NCBI GenBank assembly: GCA_030425045.1
Contig: JAUHVL010000014.1
Location: forward strand, 1-64,000
DNA: 64,000 bases
Reading direction: 5' to 3'
Source: a bacterium
GTDB taxonomy: Bacteria > Bdellovibrionota > Bacteriovoracia > Bacteriovoracales > Bacteriovoracaceae
Shown here: positions 8,032-16,830 of the stretch, piece after piece
Layout of the letters: every line of letters begins with the position of its first letter
Position numbering within the stretch: the first letter of the stretch is position 1
The notes under the pieces: generated by a model
What the model saw: only the letters and a program-made list of their open reading frames with translations
Told to the model about the DNA's origin: nothing
The model's database searches: none
Translations under genes and position numbers: made by a program

Positions 8032-9786
8032 ATGGCAAAATACTCGCTCGATACAATCAGACACTCTACAGCTCACCTTATGGCACAAGCGATTTCAAGG
8101 CTTTGGCCTGATGAAAACCCTCAGTTTGGGGTTGGTCCTGTTATAGAGCATGGCTTTTACTACGATGTAAAAATGAATCACAAATTGACAGAGAGTGATT
8201 TAAAAGAAATCGAAAAACTGATGAAGAAAATCATCAAAAAAGAAAAGTTTGAAGTGCAAAGAGAAGTCATGGCAAAGGAAGAGGCCATCCAATTTTTTAA
8301 TGGTCAAGGCCAGGAGCTAAAAATAGAACTTATCAATTCATTTGAAGAAGGCGAGGAAATCTCATGTTATCGACAGGGAGAATTTATCGACTTATGTCGT
8401 GGACCTCACGTTGAAAATATTGGTCAACTGCCTATGTCTTTTAAACTACTCAACGTAGCGGGAGCCTATTGGAGAGGTGACGAGAACAATGAAATGCTCC
8501 AACGAGTCTATGCCGCATCCTTTTTAACAAAAGAAGAATTAGCAAATCATTTAAAAATGCTAGAAGAAGCGAAAAAAAGAGACCATCGAAAACTTGGAAA
8601 AGAGTTAGGTCTTTTTATTTTTGATCAGGTTGCTCCTGCTTCTCCTTTTTTCATGCCAAAAGGCGCTCACCTTTATAACGAGCTCGTTGAATTCATGAGA
8701 AGGATTTATCAAAAATTCGATTACAAAGAAGTAATCACACCACAAATATTAGATAGTGAACTTTGGCATACCTCCGGTCACTATGATCACTACAAAGAAA
8801 ATATGTATTTCTCAGAAATTGATGAAAGACAATTTGCGGTAAAACCGATGAACTGTCCTTGTCATATGCTCATGTTTAAAAATCATAAATACAGCTATAG
8901 AGATCTTCCTCTAAGGTTTGCTGACTTTGGTCGTTTACATCGTTACGAAAAAGCTGGAGCTGTTGCTGGGCTAACGAGAGTGAGAACTTTTTGCCAAGAC
9001 GATGCTCATATTTTTATCGACCTTGACGATATTCAAGGTGAGATTGCGAAGTTAATGGAGATGTTTTTTATTTGTTACAAACACTTTGGCTTTACAAATA
9101 TCAAGGTCAATTTATCAACGAGGCCTGAAGATAAGGCAGGAGATGATAAGACCTGGGATATTGCTGAAGATGCACTAAAACAAGCTCTTGAAAAAAGTGG
9201 CCATGAATTCTTTATCAAAGAAGGTGACGGAGCATTTTATGGACCTAAAATTGATGTTGAAATTGCCGATGCTCTTGGAAGGTATTTTCAACTAGGAACA
9301 ATTCAATTGGACTTTCAATTACCTGAAAGGTTTGGATTGAAGTTTACAGCACAAGACGGCAATGAAAAACAGCCAGTTGTTATTCACAGAGCACTTCTCG
9401 GTTCACTCGAGCGCTTTATTGGAATTTATATAGAACATACAGGTGGAGCTTTTCCATTTTGGCTAGCACCCGAGCAAGCGGTTCTTATTCCTGTCAATAA
9501 TGACAATCACTTGGATTATGCTCGTGAAGTTCACGCACTTTTCACCAAAAAAGGTTTTAGAGTTAGACTCGATGATCGTAATGAGTCTCTAGGGTATAAA
9601 ACAAGACAAACCCAAAAAGGAAAAATACCTTTTATGATTGTTATTGGCGATAGGGAAATGGAAAACAAATCTTTAAGTATTCGTGCCTATGGTGAGATGA
9701 AAGCTGAAGATAAACCGCTTGATACTGTCGTTAGTGAATTTGAGAAACTCGCTGAAATGAATATTCCAGCCGAACTGAAAAAATAA
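8032..9786 (+). CDS. thrS: Threonyl-tRNA synthetase lacking the N-terminal TGS domain
   Basis: 584 residues, about 60 shorter than the E. coli enzyme. The protein starts directly at the editing (SAD) domain with 'RHSTAHLMAQAI', whose His residues serve in clearing Ser-tRNA. It continues into the class II catalytic core: NCPCHM (zinc Cys), motif 2 'RYEKAGAVAGLTRVRTFCQDDAHIF' (zinc His), 'VIHRALLGSLERFIGIYIEH' (third zinc ligand and motif 3 region), then the anticodon-binding domain. An in-frame TAA only eight codons upstream of the ATG shows that the missing TGS domain is not just a wrong start. It attaches Thr to tRNA-Thr. The ribosome site is weak. ddl follows after 16 bases, so thrS heads a long operon. 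Confidence 0.95.
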   Translation: MAKYSLDTIRHSTAHLMAQAISRLWPDENPQFGVGPVIEHGFYYDVKMNHKLTESDLKEIEKLMKKIIKKEKFEVQREVMAKEEAIQFFNGQGQELKIELINSFEEGEEISCYRQGEFIDLCRGPHVENIGQLPMSFKLLNVAGAYWRGDENNEMLQRVYAASFLTKEELANHLKMLEEAKKRDHRKLGKELGLFIFDQVAPASPFFMPKGAHLYNELVEFMRRIYQKFDYKEVITPQILDSELWHTSGHYDHYKENMYFSEIDERQFAVKPMNCPCHMLMFKNHKYSYRDLPLRFADFGRLHRYEKAGAVAGLTRVRTFCQDDAHIFIDLDDIQGEIAKLMEMFFICYKHFGFTNIKVNLSTRPEDKAGDDKTWDIAEDALKQALEKSGHEFFIKEGDGAFYGPKIDVEIADALGRYFQLGTIQLDFQLPERFGLKFTAQDGNEKQPVVIHRALLGSLERFIGIYIEHTGGAFPFWLAPEQAVLIPVNNDNHLDYAREVHALFTKKGFRVRLDDRNESLGYKTRQTQKGKIPFMIVIGDREMENKSLSIRAYGEMKAEDKPLDTVVSEFEKLAEMNIPAELKK

Positions 9787-9802
9787 TTCCAAGGGAGGAG
9801 TT

Positions 9803-10789
9803 ATGTCTAAAAAAAATATCCTCCTCATCTGTGGTGGCGGAGGTAAAGAGCACGATATATCACTGATTAGTGCACGCTATATAAAAGAACAGCTTGAAAA
9901 GTCCTCTTATCATGTCCATTGGATAACGATCTCAAAAGATTATCAATACCTCACTCAAAATAACGAAGAATGCTCTCTTACTCTAGATGGTTACCTTCGC
10001 TATAAAAATAATGAAAAGGTAAAAATCGATTTTGCTATACCATGTATTCATGGTCATCTTGGTGAAACAGGAGACATTCAAAGTTTATTTGAATTTATGA
10101 AGGTTCCCTATTTAGGCGCTAATGCCGAAGCAAGCATTCATTGTTTTAACAAAGTAACCACTAAACTATGGCTTGAAAAAGCAGGGCTTCCGGTTGTTCC
10201 CTACCTCATCGTTCAAGATAAAAATCTTATTGATAAACTAAGTCTCGATAAATTCTTCAAGCAGCACCAAAGTGTTTTTGTTAAGGCAAGTAATCAAGGG
10301 TCGAGTGTGGGATGTTATCTTGTCGAAGATAAAAAAGATCTCTTGCCAAAAATAGAAGAAGCTTTATCTTTATCTCCCTATGTACTGATAGAACAAAATA
10401 TAAAAGGTAGAGAGCTTGAGATCGCTTACTATCAAAATAAAGGAAATACTTTTGCTACCTACCCAGGAGAAATTGTTGTAGGGGCAAAGTTTTACGACTA
10501 TGAAGAGAAGTATTCTAGTGACAGTAAAACAAAAACACTTGTCAAAGCTCCTGATTTAAATGATGAGATTGTAGAAAAAATGAGAATAGCCGCCCTCAAT
10601 GCGGGAAGATTATTTAAAATTAAACATATGGCAAGAGTAGACTTTTTTATCGATGGTCATAACTTTTATATTAACGAAATCAACACATTTCCAGGTCACA
10701 CATCAATTAGCATGTTTCCAATGATGGTTGAACATAATGGATTACCCTACGATCAATACTTAAAAGACATAATTGAGGAAGAATCATGA
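9803..10789 (+). CDS. ddl: D-alanine--D-alanine ligase (ATP-grasp)
   Basis: 328 residues. The Ddl N-terminal motif is 'GGGGKEHDISLISARY' (the Glu that binds the first D-Ala), the serine loop is 'NQGSSVGC', the omega-loop Tyr is in 'FYDYEEKY', and the metal/ATP-binding C-terminal motif is 'ARVDFF...INEINTFPGHTSIS'. Arg, Asp, Glu and Asn positions used for Mg-ATP and the tetrahedral intermediate are all present. The Tyr in the omega loop is typical of D-Ala-D-Ala rather than D-Ala-D-lactate ligases. Strong site GGGAGGAG precedes the ATG. Its stop overlaps the next start (ATGA). A role outside peptidoglycan synthesis is possible given its amino-acid-modifying neighbours, but the active site looks orthodox. 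Confidence 0.87.
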   Translation: MSKKNILLICGGGGKEHDISLISARYIKEQLEKSSYHVHWITISKDYQYLTQNNEECSLTLDGYLRYKNNEKVKIDFAIPCIHGHLGETGDIQSLFEFMKVPYLGANAEASIHCFNKVTTKLWLEKAGLPVVPYLIVQDKNLIDKLSLDKFFKQHQSVFVKASNQGSSVGCYLVEDKKDLLPKIEEALSLSPYVLIEQNIKGRELEIAYYQNKGNTFATYPGEIVVGAKFYDYEEKYSSDSKTKTLVKAPDLNDEIVEKMRIAALNAGRLFKIKHMARVDFFIDGHNFYINEINTFPGHTSISMFPMMVEHNGLPYDQYLKDIIEEES

Positions 10790-13700
10790 AGTTAGAATTA
10801 ATCAACAAAGAAAATCAAAGTTATGCAGAAGAAGTACTCAAAGACTTTTATGAAAACGATATGATTCCTGCAGAAAAAAAGACGTACTTAACAGATCTTG
10901 AAGGAAGTACCGGGCCCTACTTAGGAATTTCATCGAAAGATGGAAAAACAAGATACTTAATGGATGCTGCTAGTCAGATTGCAACTTTAGGACTCGGCTT
11001 TAACTCTAGCGTTTTAATGGGAGCTTCTCAATTTCTAGAAAGCTGGACCAACGATAGCTCAAGTAAAACCTATCAAAATATAAGAAGCTCGCTTGAAAAA
11101 TTTTTAAAAAGAAAAACTGGATGGTCTAAAGTCTATACGAGCTTTTGTAATAGTGGTGCTGAGGCGACAGAGATGTCTCTTGGCTATTGTTATAAAAGAA
11201 GATTTAATCGTAAAGCTAATAAAGTTCTCGCCTTTGAAGGTTCTTTTCACGGTCGTATGATCGTGGCCTTAAATTCAACTTGGAATAAGGCAAAAAGAGA
11301 GCCTTTTGAATTTCCGGGTATTAATACCACTTTTGCTCCCTACCCCCAACTTGATGATGACAATATCAATCAAGCAATTCCTCAAGGCTGGAGAGAACTT
11401 TGGGACCAAGCTCCTAAAAATAAATTCTCAGTTCCATCGGAATGGAAAAATGATCCTATTTTAAAAAGTGAAATTGAATGTCTTTTAAAAGTTCGTGAAT
11501 ATTTAATGAAAGGGGAATATTTCGCTGTCCTTTTAGAACCTATGCAATGTGAGGGTGGCGATAAGTACTCCTCAGGAAGATTTCATAACGCCCTAAACCT
11601 GATGGCAAAATCATTTAAAGTTCCCTATATCTCTGACGAAGTTCAAACAGGGTTTAATCTCGGTAGAGAGTTCTTTTGGCACACACAGTTCGATATGAAA
11701 GACACAAAAGGAAATCCTCTTTTTCCAGACTATGTTATTTGTGCCAAGAAAGCTCAGGTAGGAATGGTCATCTCACCATGTGATTTTGGAAAAGATCATA
11801 TCGAAGCTCAAGAACAATTTGCTGTTGCGAGTAGTATTCGAGGATACCTTCACGGACTCTCTATCGATCAAATGCAACCAAAAACTCTTATGATTGAAAA
11901 ATGGGTAAGAGAAGAGCTTGATCGTTTTTTAAATAAATACAAGGCCTTTACTGAAAAGTCTCGATGTTGCGGTCTCGCTTTTGCTTTTGATTTAAAAAGT
12001 AAAGACCACGTCAATACTTTTGTACAAAAGAGATTCGACTATGGTCTTCTCTTCTATCCTGCTGGACAGATGACCTTACGTTTTCGAATGAATAATTCTT
12101 TCTCTCATGACGATGTTAAGTTTCTCTTTCAACAACTCTCAAGAATGGCAGATGAAATTTTTCTAGGTGAAGAAGCAAATCCTATTATGGAGGTTGAGCT
12201 AGGTGGCGCCTCTATACATCAAACATATAAATGGCAAAGACTCATTTTAAAAACAAAACTCATGGGTTTAAGAAATGAGACACCTTCTACCGATTTTATG
12301 CTTTCTGAAATAAACTCTATTATCCAAACGGAAAAAGATCATACGTTGCTAATTGTAGATGAGAGTAATTACTCATCATTTAAGGATCGTATACAAAAGC
12401 TACAAGTTGAGACTTACGAACCAACCAGACAAACTTCTGAAGAGAGGTTTAGGCTAGCTTCTGGTTCAAAGTATGGAGTTTGTTTGGGTTTACTCAAAGG
12501 TGATGAACTCATTGCAATCAGTTTTGCCTCTTCACTAAAGGATCACCCCCTAGAGAGGGCCTTAAGAAGGGATCCGAACTTTGAAGATCCACAAGCCTTG
12601 TACACCCTAGATACCACGGTAGCAAAAGCTTACCATGGCCAGGGACTTGGCAGACAGATGAAATATGCGCTTAAACTTTTGGCCATGGCAAAAGGGGCTA
12701 AAACAATTAGTGGGAGAAATAGAGATCGCCTAGCTGCTGCGATGTTAAATATTAATTTATCAGTTGGTAGTTATCAGCTTTTTCACATTGAAGAAGATTA
12801 CCCTGATTTTGAAGACTTCAGAGATGTCATTTATTACACAACAGAGCTCGCATGGGCAAAACCAGAAATGAGTCTCTCAAATAGAACATTAGCGCCTAAT
12901 GGGCACTGTGATCTCAACCCAGAATTTTTAGCTGAGAATCTTCCAAGTTTAGCAAACAAAATGTGCCTCTCAAACTTTGTAGATCAAAAGTTTTTATCAA
13001 CAGTAAAAGACTTACTCGCAGACTTCCCCGAAGACTTACGTCACGGTTATTCTTGTAGTGGTCAAAGTGAATGTGTCGATAAACTTGCAAAGTCTATATG
13101 GTACTCTGTTCACAAAAATCCTAAGAATATTTCCTTTAAAGGGCATTTCTTTGGCAATGGTAGCTTTATGTCCAGAAGTCTTTCTGATGAAACTGGTGAG
13201 CATGGATTTTTTCCGGTTACCCATCTTGATCATCCGACAGAAGATAACTGGAAAGAGGTTCTCAAAGAACTCCAACATGAAATTGAAAATGATCAATACT
13301 TAGGTGTTTGGATTGAACCCATAAGACAACTTGATATGAGTGTTGTTCCAAGAGAATTTCTTGTCGAGTTAAGAAAGCTAACTTTAGAAAATGGAATTCC
13401 CCTTCTCTACAACGAGACGGCTTCATCTCAATTTTCTTACGACAATAAATATTTTTATGCTTCATGTGACAATGAAATTTCTCCCGATGGTGGATTTGTC
13501 TTTCTTGGTGGTCAAGCAGGACTCGTTTTTATGTGCAAAGAAGTTTTTGTGGCCACCCCACTTATGATGATCAGTACATGGGATGGAGACCAGTTAAGCT
13601 TCTCTCTCTATCAACAAGCAAAAAAGCTTATTCTTGAAAACCACAAAGATTATAAAAAAGATGTTAAAGACTTTGAGAAAAAACTAATAACGACTCTAAA

Positions 13701-13860
13701 ACAATTCCAAACAAGTGATATTAATCTTAAAAACGGTAGAGGTTCTTTTAAAGGTAATATTCCGAGATCACTCTCAACACTTTTTAAGTTTTATAATGGG
13801 AAATACATTGTTAATGGAAATTGGAGTGCGATGAATACTTTTACGGAGCAATTCTCATGA
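10786..13860 (+). CDS. Triple fusion: class III aminotransferase, GNAT acetyltransferase, degenerate aminotransferase
   Basis: 1024 residues in three parts. (1) About 1-465: a class III PLP aminotransferase with 'NSGAEATE', 'SFHGRM', 'LLEPMQCEGG', D284-E285-V for the pyridine nitrogen and PLP-lysine K321 in 'AKKAQV'. That last motif resembles L-lysine 6-aminotransferases ('GKKTQV'). (2) About 470-690: a GNAT domain with the acetyl-CoA loop 'YHGQGLGRQM' (616-625) and 'RDRLAAAMLNINLSVGSY'. (3) About 700-1024: a second aminotransferase-like fold in which 'WIEPIRQL' (842-849) is kept, but the DE motif is N876-E877 and the PLP-lysine region reads 'FLGGQAG' (906-912), so it cannot hold PLP in the usual way. 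Substrate unknown; an amino group at a side-chain end of a basic amino acid is a reasonable guess. ATGA overlaps on both sides show tight coupling. Confidence 0.8.
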   Translation: MKLELINKENQSYAEEVLKDFYENDMIPAEKKTYLTDLEGSTGPYLGISSKDGKTRYLMDAASQIATLGLGFNSSVLMGASQFLESWTNDSSSKTYQNIRSSLEKFLKRKTGWSKVYTSFCNSGAEATEMSLGYCYKRRFNRKANKVLAFEGSFHGRMIVALNSTWNKAKREPFEFPGINTTFAPYPQLDDDNINQAIPQGWRELWDQAPKNKFSVPSEWKNDPILKSEIECLLKVREYLMKGEYFAVLLEPMQCEGGDKYSSGRFHNALNLMAKSFKVPYISDEVQTGFNLGREFFWHTQFDMKDTKGNPLFPDYVICAKKAQVGMVISPCDFGKDHIEAQEQFAVASSIRGYLHGLSIDQMQPKTLMIEKWVREELDRFLNKYKAFTEKSRCCGLAFAFDLKSKDHVNTFVQKRFDYGLLFYPAGQMTLRFRMNNSFSHDDVKFLFQQLSRMADEIFLGEEANPIMEVELGGASIHQTYKWQRLILKTKLMGLRNETPSTDFMLSEINSIIQTEKDHTLLIVDESNYSSFKDRIQKLQVETYEPTRQTSEERFRLASGSKYGVCLGLLKGDELIAISFASSLKDHPLERALRRDPNFEDPQALYTLDTTVAKAYHGQGLGRQMKYALKLLAMAKGAKTISGRNRDRLAAAMLNINLSVGSYQLFHIEEDYPDFEDFRDVIYYTTELAWAKPEMSLSNRTLAPNGHCDLNPEFLAENLPSLANKMCLSNFVDQKFLSTVKDLLADFPEDLRHGYSCSGQSECVDKLAKSIWYSVHKNPKNISFKGHFFGNGSFMSRSLSDETGEHGFFPVTHLDHPTEDNWKEVLKELQHEIENDQYLGVWIEPIRQLDMSVVPREFLVELRKLTLENGIPLLYNETASSQFSYDNKYFYASCDNEISPDGGFVFLGGQAGLVFMCKEVFVATPLMMISTWDGDQLSFSLYQQAKKLILENHKDYKKDVKDFEKKLITTLKQFQTSDINLKNGRGSFKGNIPRSLSTLFKFYNGKYIVNGNWSAMNTFTEQFS

Positions 13861-14948
13861 CAATTGACTGTAACTTTCCTTTACTAAAATATGAACGTGG
13901 TCAAACTTATCGCCAGTGGGGATTATCTCATGGTGAACAGTTTAAAGACGCTATTAAAGAGCTTTTTGAAATTAGAAAAGAACTTATGATCCAGAAAAAT
14001 CCATCGCTAGAAAAGATGATTACACCGCTAGCGATGGAGCAATGGAATACATCAAAGACATATTCTCCCGATCTCTGCGATGAACTTCAAGGGATTGCTG
14101 ATGGCTCTGGTTTAAGTATTGAAGATATCGTTATCTTAAATAATTATACTGACTTTAGAGATATTGAATTACCAGATGAAGGTTGCTCGACTGTGGCTTT
14201 TAGTGGGCCTCTTGCTATCAACGCAGGCCAGACTTGGGATATGCACTCCTCTGCTAAAAACTATGTCAATTTAATTCAGTGCCCGCTTAACGATGATCAT
14301 GAAGCTCTCGTCTTCTCCCTCGTTGGTTGTGTCGGTATGATGGGTGTAACAACAAAAAAGACTTTTGTTGGAGTGAATAATATAAATACAGACAATGCTC
14401 GTGCAGCGCTTATTTGGCCTGTTTTAGTGAGAGATCTACTACTCAAAAACAATTATCAAGCAATTGAAGACTCTCTGATTAATGCCCCTGTCACCTCTGG
14501 TCATAACTACCTTATTGCTGGGCATACAGAAGCATCTCATTGGGAAGTAACGCCAACAGTGTCTAAAAAAGTAGGTTATTCAAATACAACCAATAAGGCC
14601 GTAGCTTTTCATACGAACCACTGCCTTGATGAAGATATTCAAAAACTTGAACATAAATTGGCCGTTACATCCACGTCTCAAGATCGTTTTAAGACCCTTG
14701 AAAAAAATAAAGATAAATTAAAAAACTATAACGATTTAGTCAGTATTTTAAAGTCTCATGATGGCCACCCTAAATCTATTTGTAGTCACTATGAAAGTGG
14801 TGCCCAAGATCCTTCTGCTACATGTGGTGGTGGAGCATTTGATACCGAAGCGGGTATTGTTAAAATGTGGAGAGGATGTGAAACTTATGACAAGAACTAT
14901 GTTGAATATAATTTTAAATTAGAGGGAAATCGTTTTTGTCAAAAGTAA
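13857..14948 (+). CDS. C45-family Ntn hydrolase/acyltransferase (acyl-CoA:6-aminopenicillanate acyltransferase-like)
   Basis: 363 residues. The start is the ATG at 13857 overlapping the upstream stop (ATGA) with GGAG 8 bases before it; a longer frame from 13821 has no support. The N-terminal 'ERGQTYRQWGLSHGEQF' and the central 'DEGCSTVAFSG', followed by 'INAGQTWDMHSS', match the AAT/C45 family. In this family autocleavage before Cys (here C110) creates the N-terminal nucleophile that hydrolyses or transfers acyl groups on amides. Members act on isopenicillin N, beta-alanyl-dopamine and assorted N-acyl compounds. Here the substrate is unknown. It may hydrolyse an N-acyl amino acid made or used by the flanking aminotransferase/GNAT enzymes. 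No signal peptide is seen, so it is cytoplasmic. Confidence 0.8.
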   Translation: MTIDCNFPLLKYERGQTYRQWGLSHGEQFKDAIKELFEIRKELMIQKNPSLEKMITPLAMEQWNTSKTYSPDLCDELQGIADGSGLSIEDIVILNNYTDFRDIELPDEGCSTVAFSGPLAINAGQTWDMHSSAKNYVNLIQCPLNDDHEALVFSLVGCVGMMGVTTKKTFVGVNNINTDNARAALIWPVLVRDLLLKNNYQAIEDSLINAPVTSGHNYLIAGHTEASHWEVTPTVSKKVGYSNTTNKAVAFHTNHCLDEDIQKLEHKLAVTSTSQDRFKTLEKNKDKLKNYNDLVSILKSHDGHPKSICSHYESGAQDPSATCGGGAFDTEAGIVKMWRGCETYDKNYVEYNFKLEGNRFCQK

Positions 14949-16126
14949 AACCTCCTTATTTTTACTCATGGAGTAAGCAAACCTCACCTCTTACCTTTGA
15001 TGTAGATAGCTCTACTGACTTCCATTATATTTCGAACAATAATAAAGTTTTGGATTTCTCTTCCACTAGTTTTCAAGCATCATTTGGTTTAAAAAATGCA
15101 CAAATTACTGATGCTATTACACAACAATCAGAAGTTCTTCCTTTGGCCACTCCAAAGGCGACTTTTAAATTAAAAGATGATGTTAGCATTAAGCTTAAAA
15201 ACCTTATCTCTAAAGATATTCAAGGACGTATTTTTTGGACAAGTTCAGGTGCAGAGTCAATTGAAAATGCTCTTAAGATAGCACGAGACTTTACGGGTAA
15301 AGATGTTATTGTTTCAAGACAGCGCTCTTACCATGGCGCCAGTTTAGGAGCCTTATCAGTTGGGGGAGATTGGAGAACTCAAGCAGTCAGCACGGTTGAT
15401 CAATGGACTCTTCGTATACCAGGACCTGAAACTGATCCAGAAGCCAAAGAAGCACGAAAGATTATCGAGGGATTTGGGCCAGAAAAAATTGCGGGTATAT
15501 GCCTGGAAGTAATCACCGGAGGAAATGGTGTCATTGTCCCTGGAAAAAAATGGTATCGTGAAATTCAAGATATATGTGATGACTATAATTTAATTCTCAT
15601 TTTAGATGAGGTCATTTGTGGATTTGGTAGAACTGGTAATGATTTTGGATTTCATCATTATCAAGATGTACTTAAGCCAGATTTAATTTGTATGGCCAAG
15701 GCGATAACAGGTGGTTTTTTTCCTATGGGTGCCGTTTGGGTTAATGAATCTCTTGCCCTAAACTATGAACATAAAGTACTTCCTTGTGGACTGACCAATT
15801 ATGCTCACCCACTTGGACTCGCCGCCACAAACGCTACCTTAAATTATTATCAAGAAGTTAAAGAAAACTCTTTAGATAAAAGAATTCTCTTTTTTAATGA
15901 CCATCTAAGTGAGTTAAAAAATATTTCTAGTGTTAAAGAGATCAGATCAATCGGGCTTCTTGCAGCAATCGAGATCGATAGCAATTTAAGCTGGAAAGAT
16001 TTTATACAAAAAAGAATATTCGTTTATTTTTCAAATAATATTTTAATTTTAGCCCCTGCACTCAATATGCCTTTTGTTTATTTAGAAGAAGGATTCAAAA
16101 AAATAAACACAATTCTTGGAGACTAA
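14936..16126 (+). CDS. Class III PLP-dependent aminotransferase
   Basis: 396 residues from a TTG start at 14936 (AGAGG about 10 bases upstream), overlapping the preceding stop by 13 bases. Family motifs: 'FWTSSGAESIENALKIAR', 'RSYHGASLG', 'LILDEVICGFGRTG' and PLP-lysine K255 in 'ICMAKAITGGFFP'. It is most like omega-amino-acid:pyruvate, GABA or acetylornithine transaminases. It is directly followed by 3-oxoacid CoA-transferase genes, so conversion of a beta-amino acid to a 3-oxoacid, or of an omega-amino acid to a semialdehyde, would make sense. That is inference. The C-terminal small domain is slightly short. Confidence 0.83.
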   Translation: MSKVKPPYFYSWSKQTSPLTFDVDSSTDFHYISNNNKVLDFSSTSFQASFGLKNAQITDAITQQSEVLPLATPKATFKLKDDVSIKLKNLISKDIQGRIFWTSSGAESIENALKIARDFTGKDVIVSRQRSYHGASLGALSVGGDWRTQAVSTVDQWTLRIPGPETDPEAKEARKIIEGFGPEKIAGICLEVITGGNGVIVPGKKWYREIQDICDDYNLILILDEVICGFGRTGNDFGFHHYQDVLKPDLICMAKAITGGFFPMGAVWVNESLALNYEHKVLPCGLTNYAHPLGLAATNATLNYYQEVKENSLDKRILFFNDHLSELKNISSVKEIRSIGLLAAIEIDSNLSWKDFIQKRIFVYFSNNILILAPALNMPFVYLEEGFKKINTILGD

Positions 16127-16128
16127 CC

Positions 16129-16830
16129 GTGAGTAAAATATTTAAAGATGCCAAGGAAGCGCTTCATGATATTGTGAGTGGATCAACCATAATGTCCGGT
16201 GGTTTTGGTTTATGTGGAATTCCTGAAAACAGTATTAACCAACTTGAAAAGATGAATATTCAAAATCTAACAGTTATTTCTAATAATATTGGAAACTCTG
16301 GGAGAGGCCTGGTTAAGATCCTCGTTCAAGATAAAATAAAAAAAGCCTATTGTAGTTATGTTGGGGGTAATCCTGATCTTGAAAAAAGAATCATTAATAA
16401 ATCAATAGAAATTGAACTTGTTCCTCAAGGGACATTCTCTGAACGTATTCGAGCAGCGGGGATGGGAGTTCGAGCTTTTTACACTCCAACCGGGTATGGA
16501 ACTATCGTAGCAGAAGGAAAGGATGTAAAAGTTTTTGATCGACCATGTATTCTCGAAGAGGCCTTACATGCTGACTTTGCTCTTATAAAAGCTCAGAAGG
16601 CCGATGAATATGGCAACTTATGGTTTAAAGAAACAGCAAGAAACTTTTCCCCCCTCATGGCCATGGCAGCAAAAACAACAATCGTAGAAGCTGAAGAGAT
16701 TGTTCCACTAGGTGCAATACCAGCAGAAGACGTACACTTACCTGGAATCTTTGTACAAAGAGTTTATCTTGGAAAAGACTATCAAAACGATATTGAGTTT
16801 TTAATTACAGATGAAGGAGAAAACTCATGA
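16129..16830 (+). CDS. scoA: 3-oxoacid CoA-transferase, subunit A
   Basis: 233 residues, GTG start with GGAG seven bases upstream. 'GSTIMSGGFGLCGIPENSI' near the N-terminus, 'YVGGNPDLEKRI', 'VPQGTFSERIRAAGMGVRAFYTPTGYGT' and 'LIKAQKADEYGNLW' are hallmarks of the SCOT/AtoD-type alpha subunit. With subunit B it moves CoA from succinyl-CoA (or another donor) onto a 3-oxoacid such as acetoacetate. It overlaps the B gene by ATGA. Located after an aminotransferase rather than next to thiolase or hydroxybutyrate dehydrogenase genes. Confidence 0.9.
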   Translation: MSKIFKDAKEALHDIVSGSTIMSGGFGLCGIPENSINQLEKMNIQNLTVISNNIGNSGRGLVKILVQDKIKKAYCSYVGGNPDLEKRIINKSIEIELVPQGTFSERIRAAGMGVRAFYTPTGYGTIVAEGKDVKVFDRPCILEEALHADFALIKAQKADEYGNLWFKETARNFSPLMAMAAKTTIVEAEEIVPLGAIPAEDVHLPGIFVQRVYLGKDYQNDIEFLITDEGENS

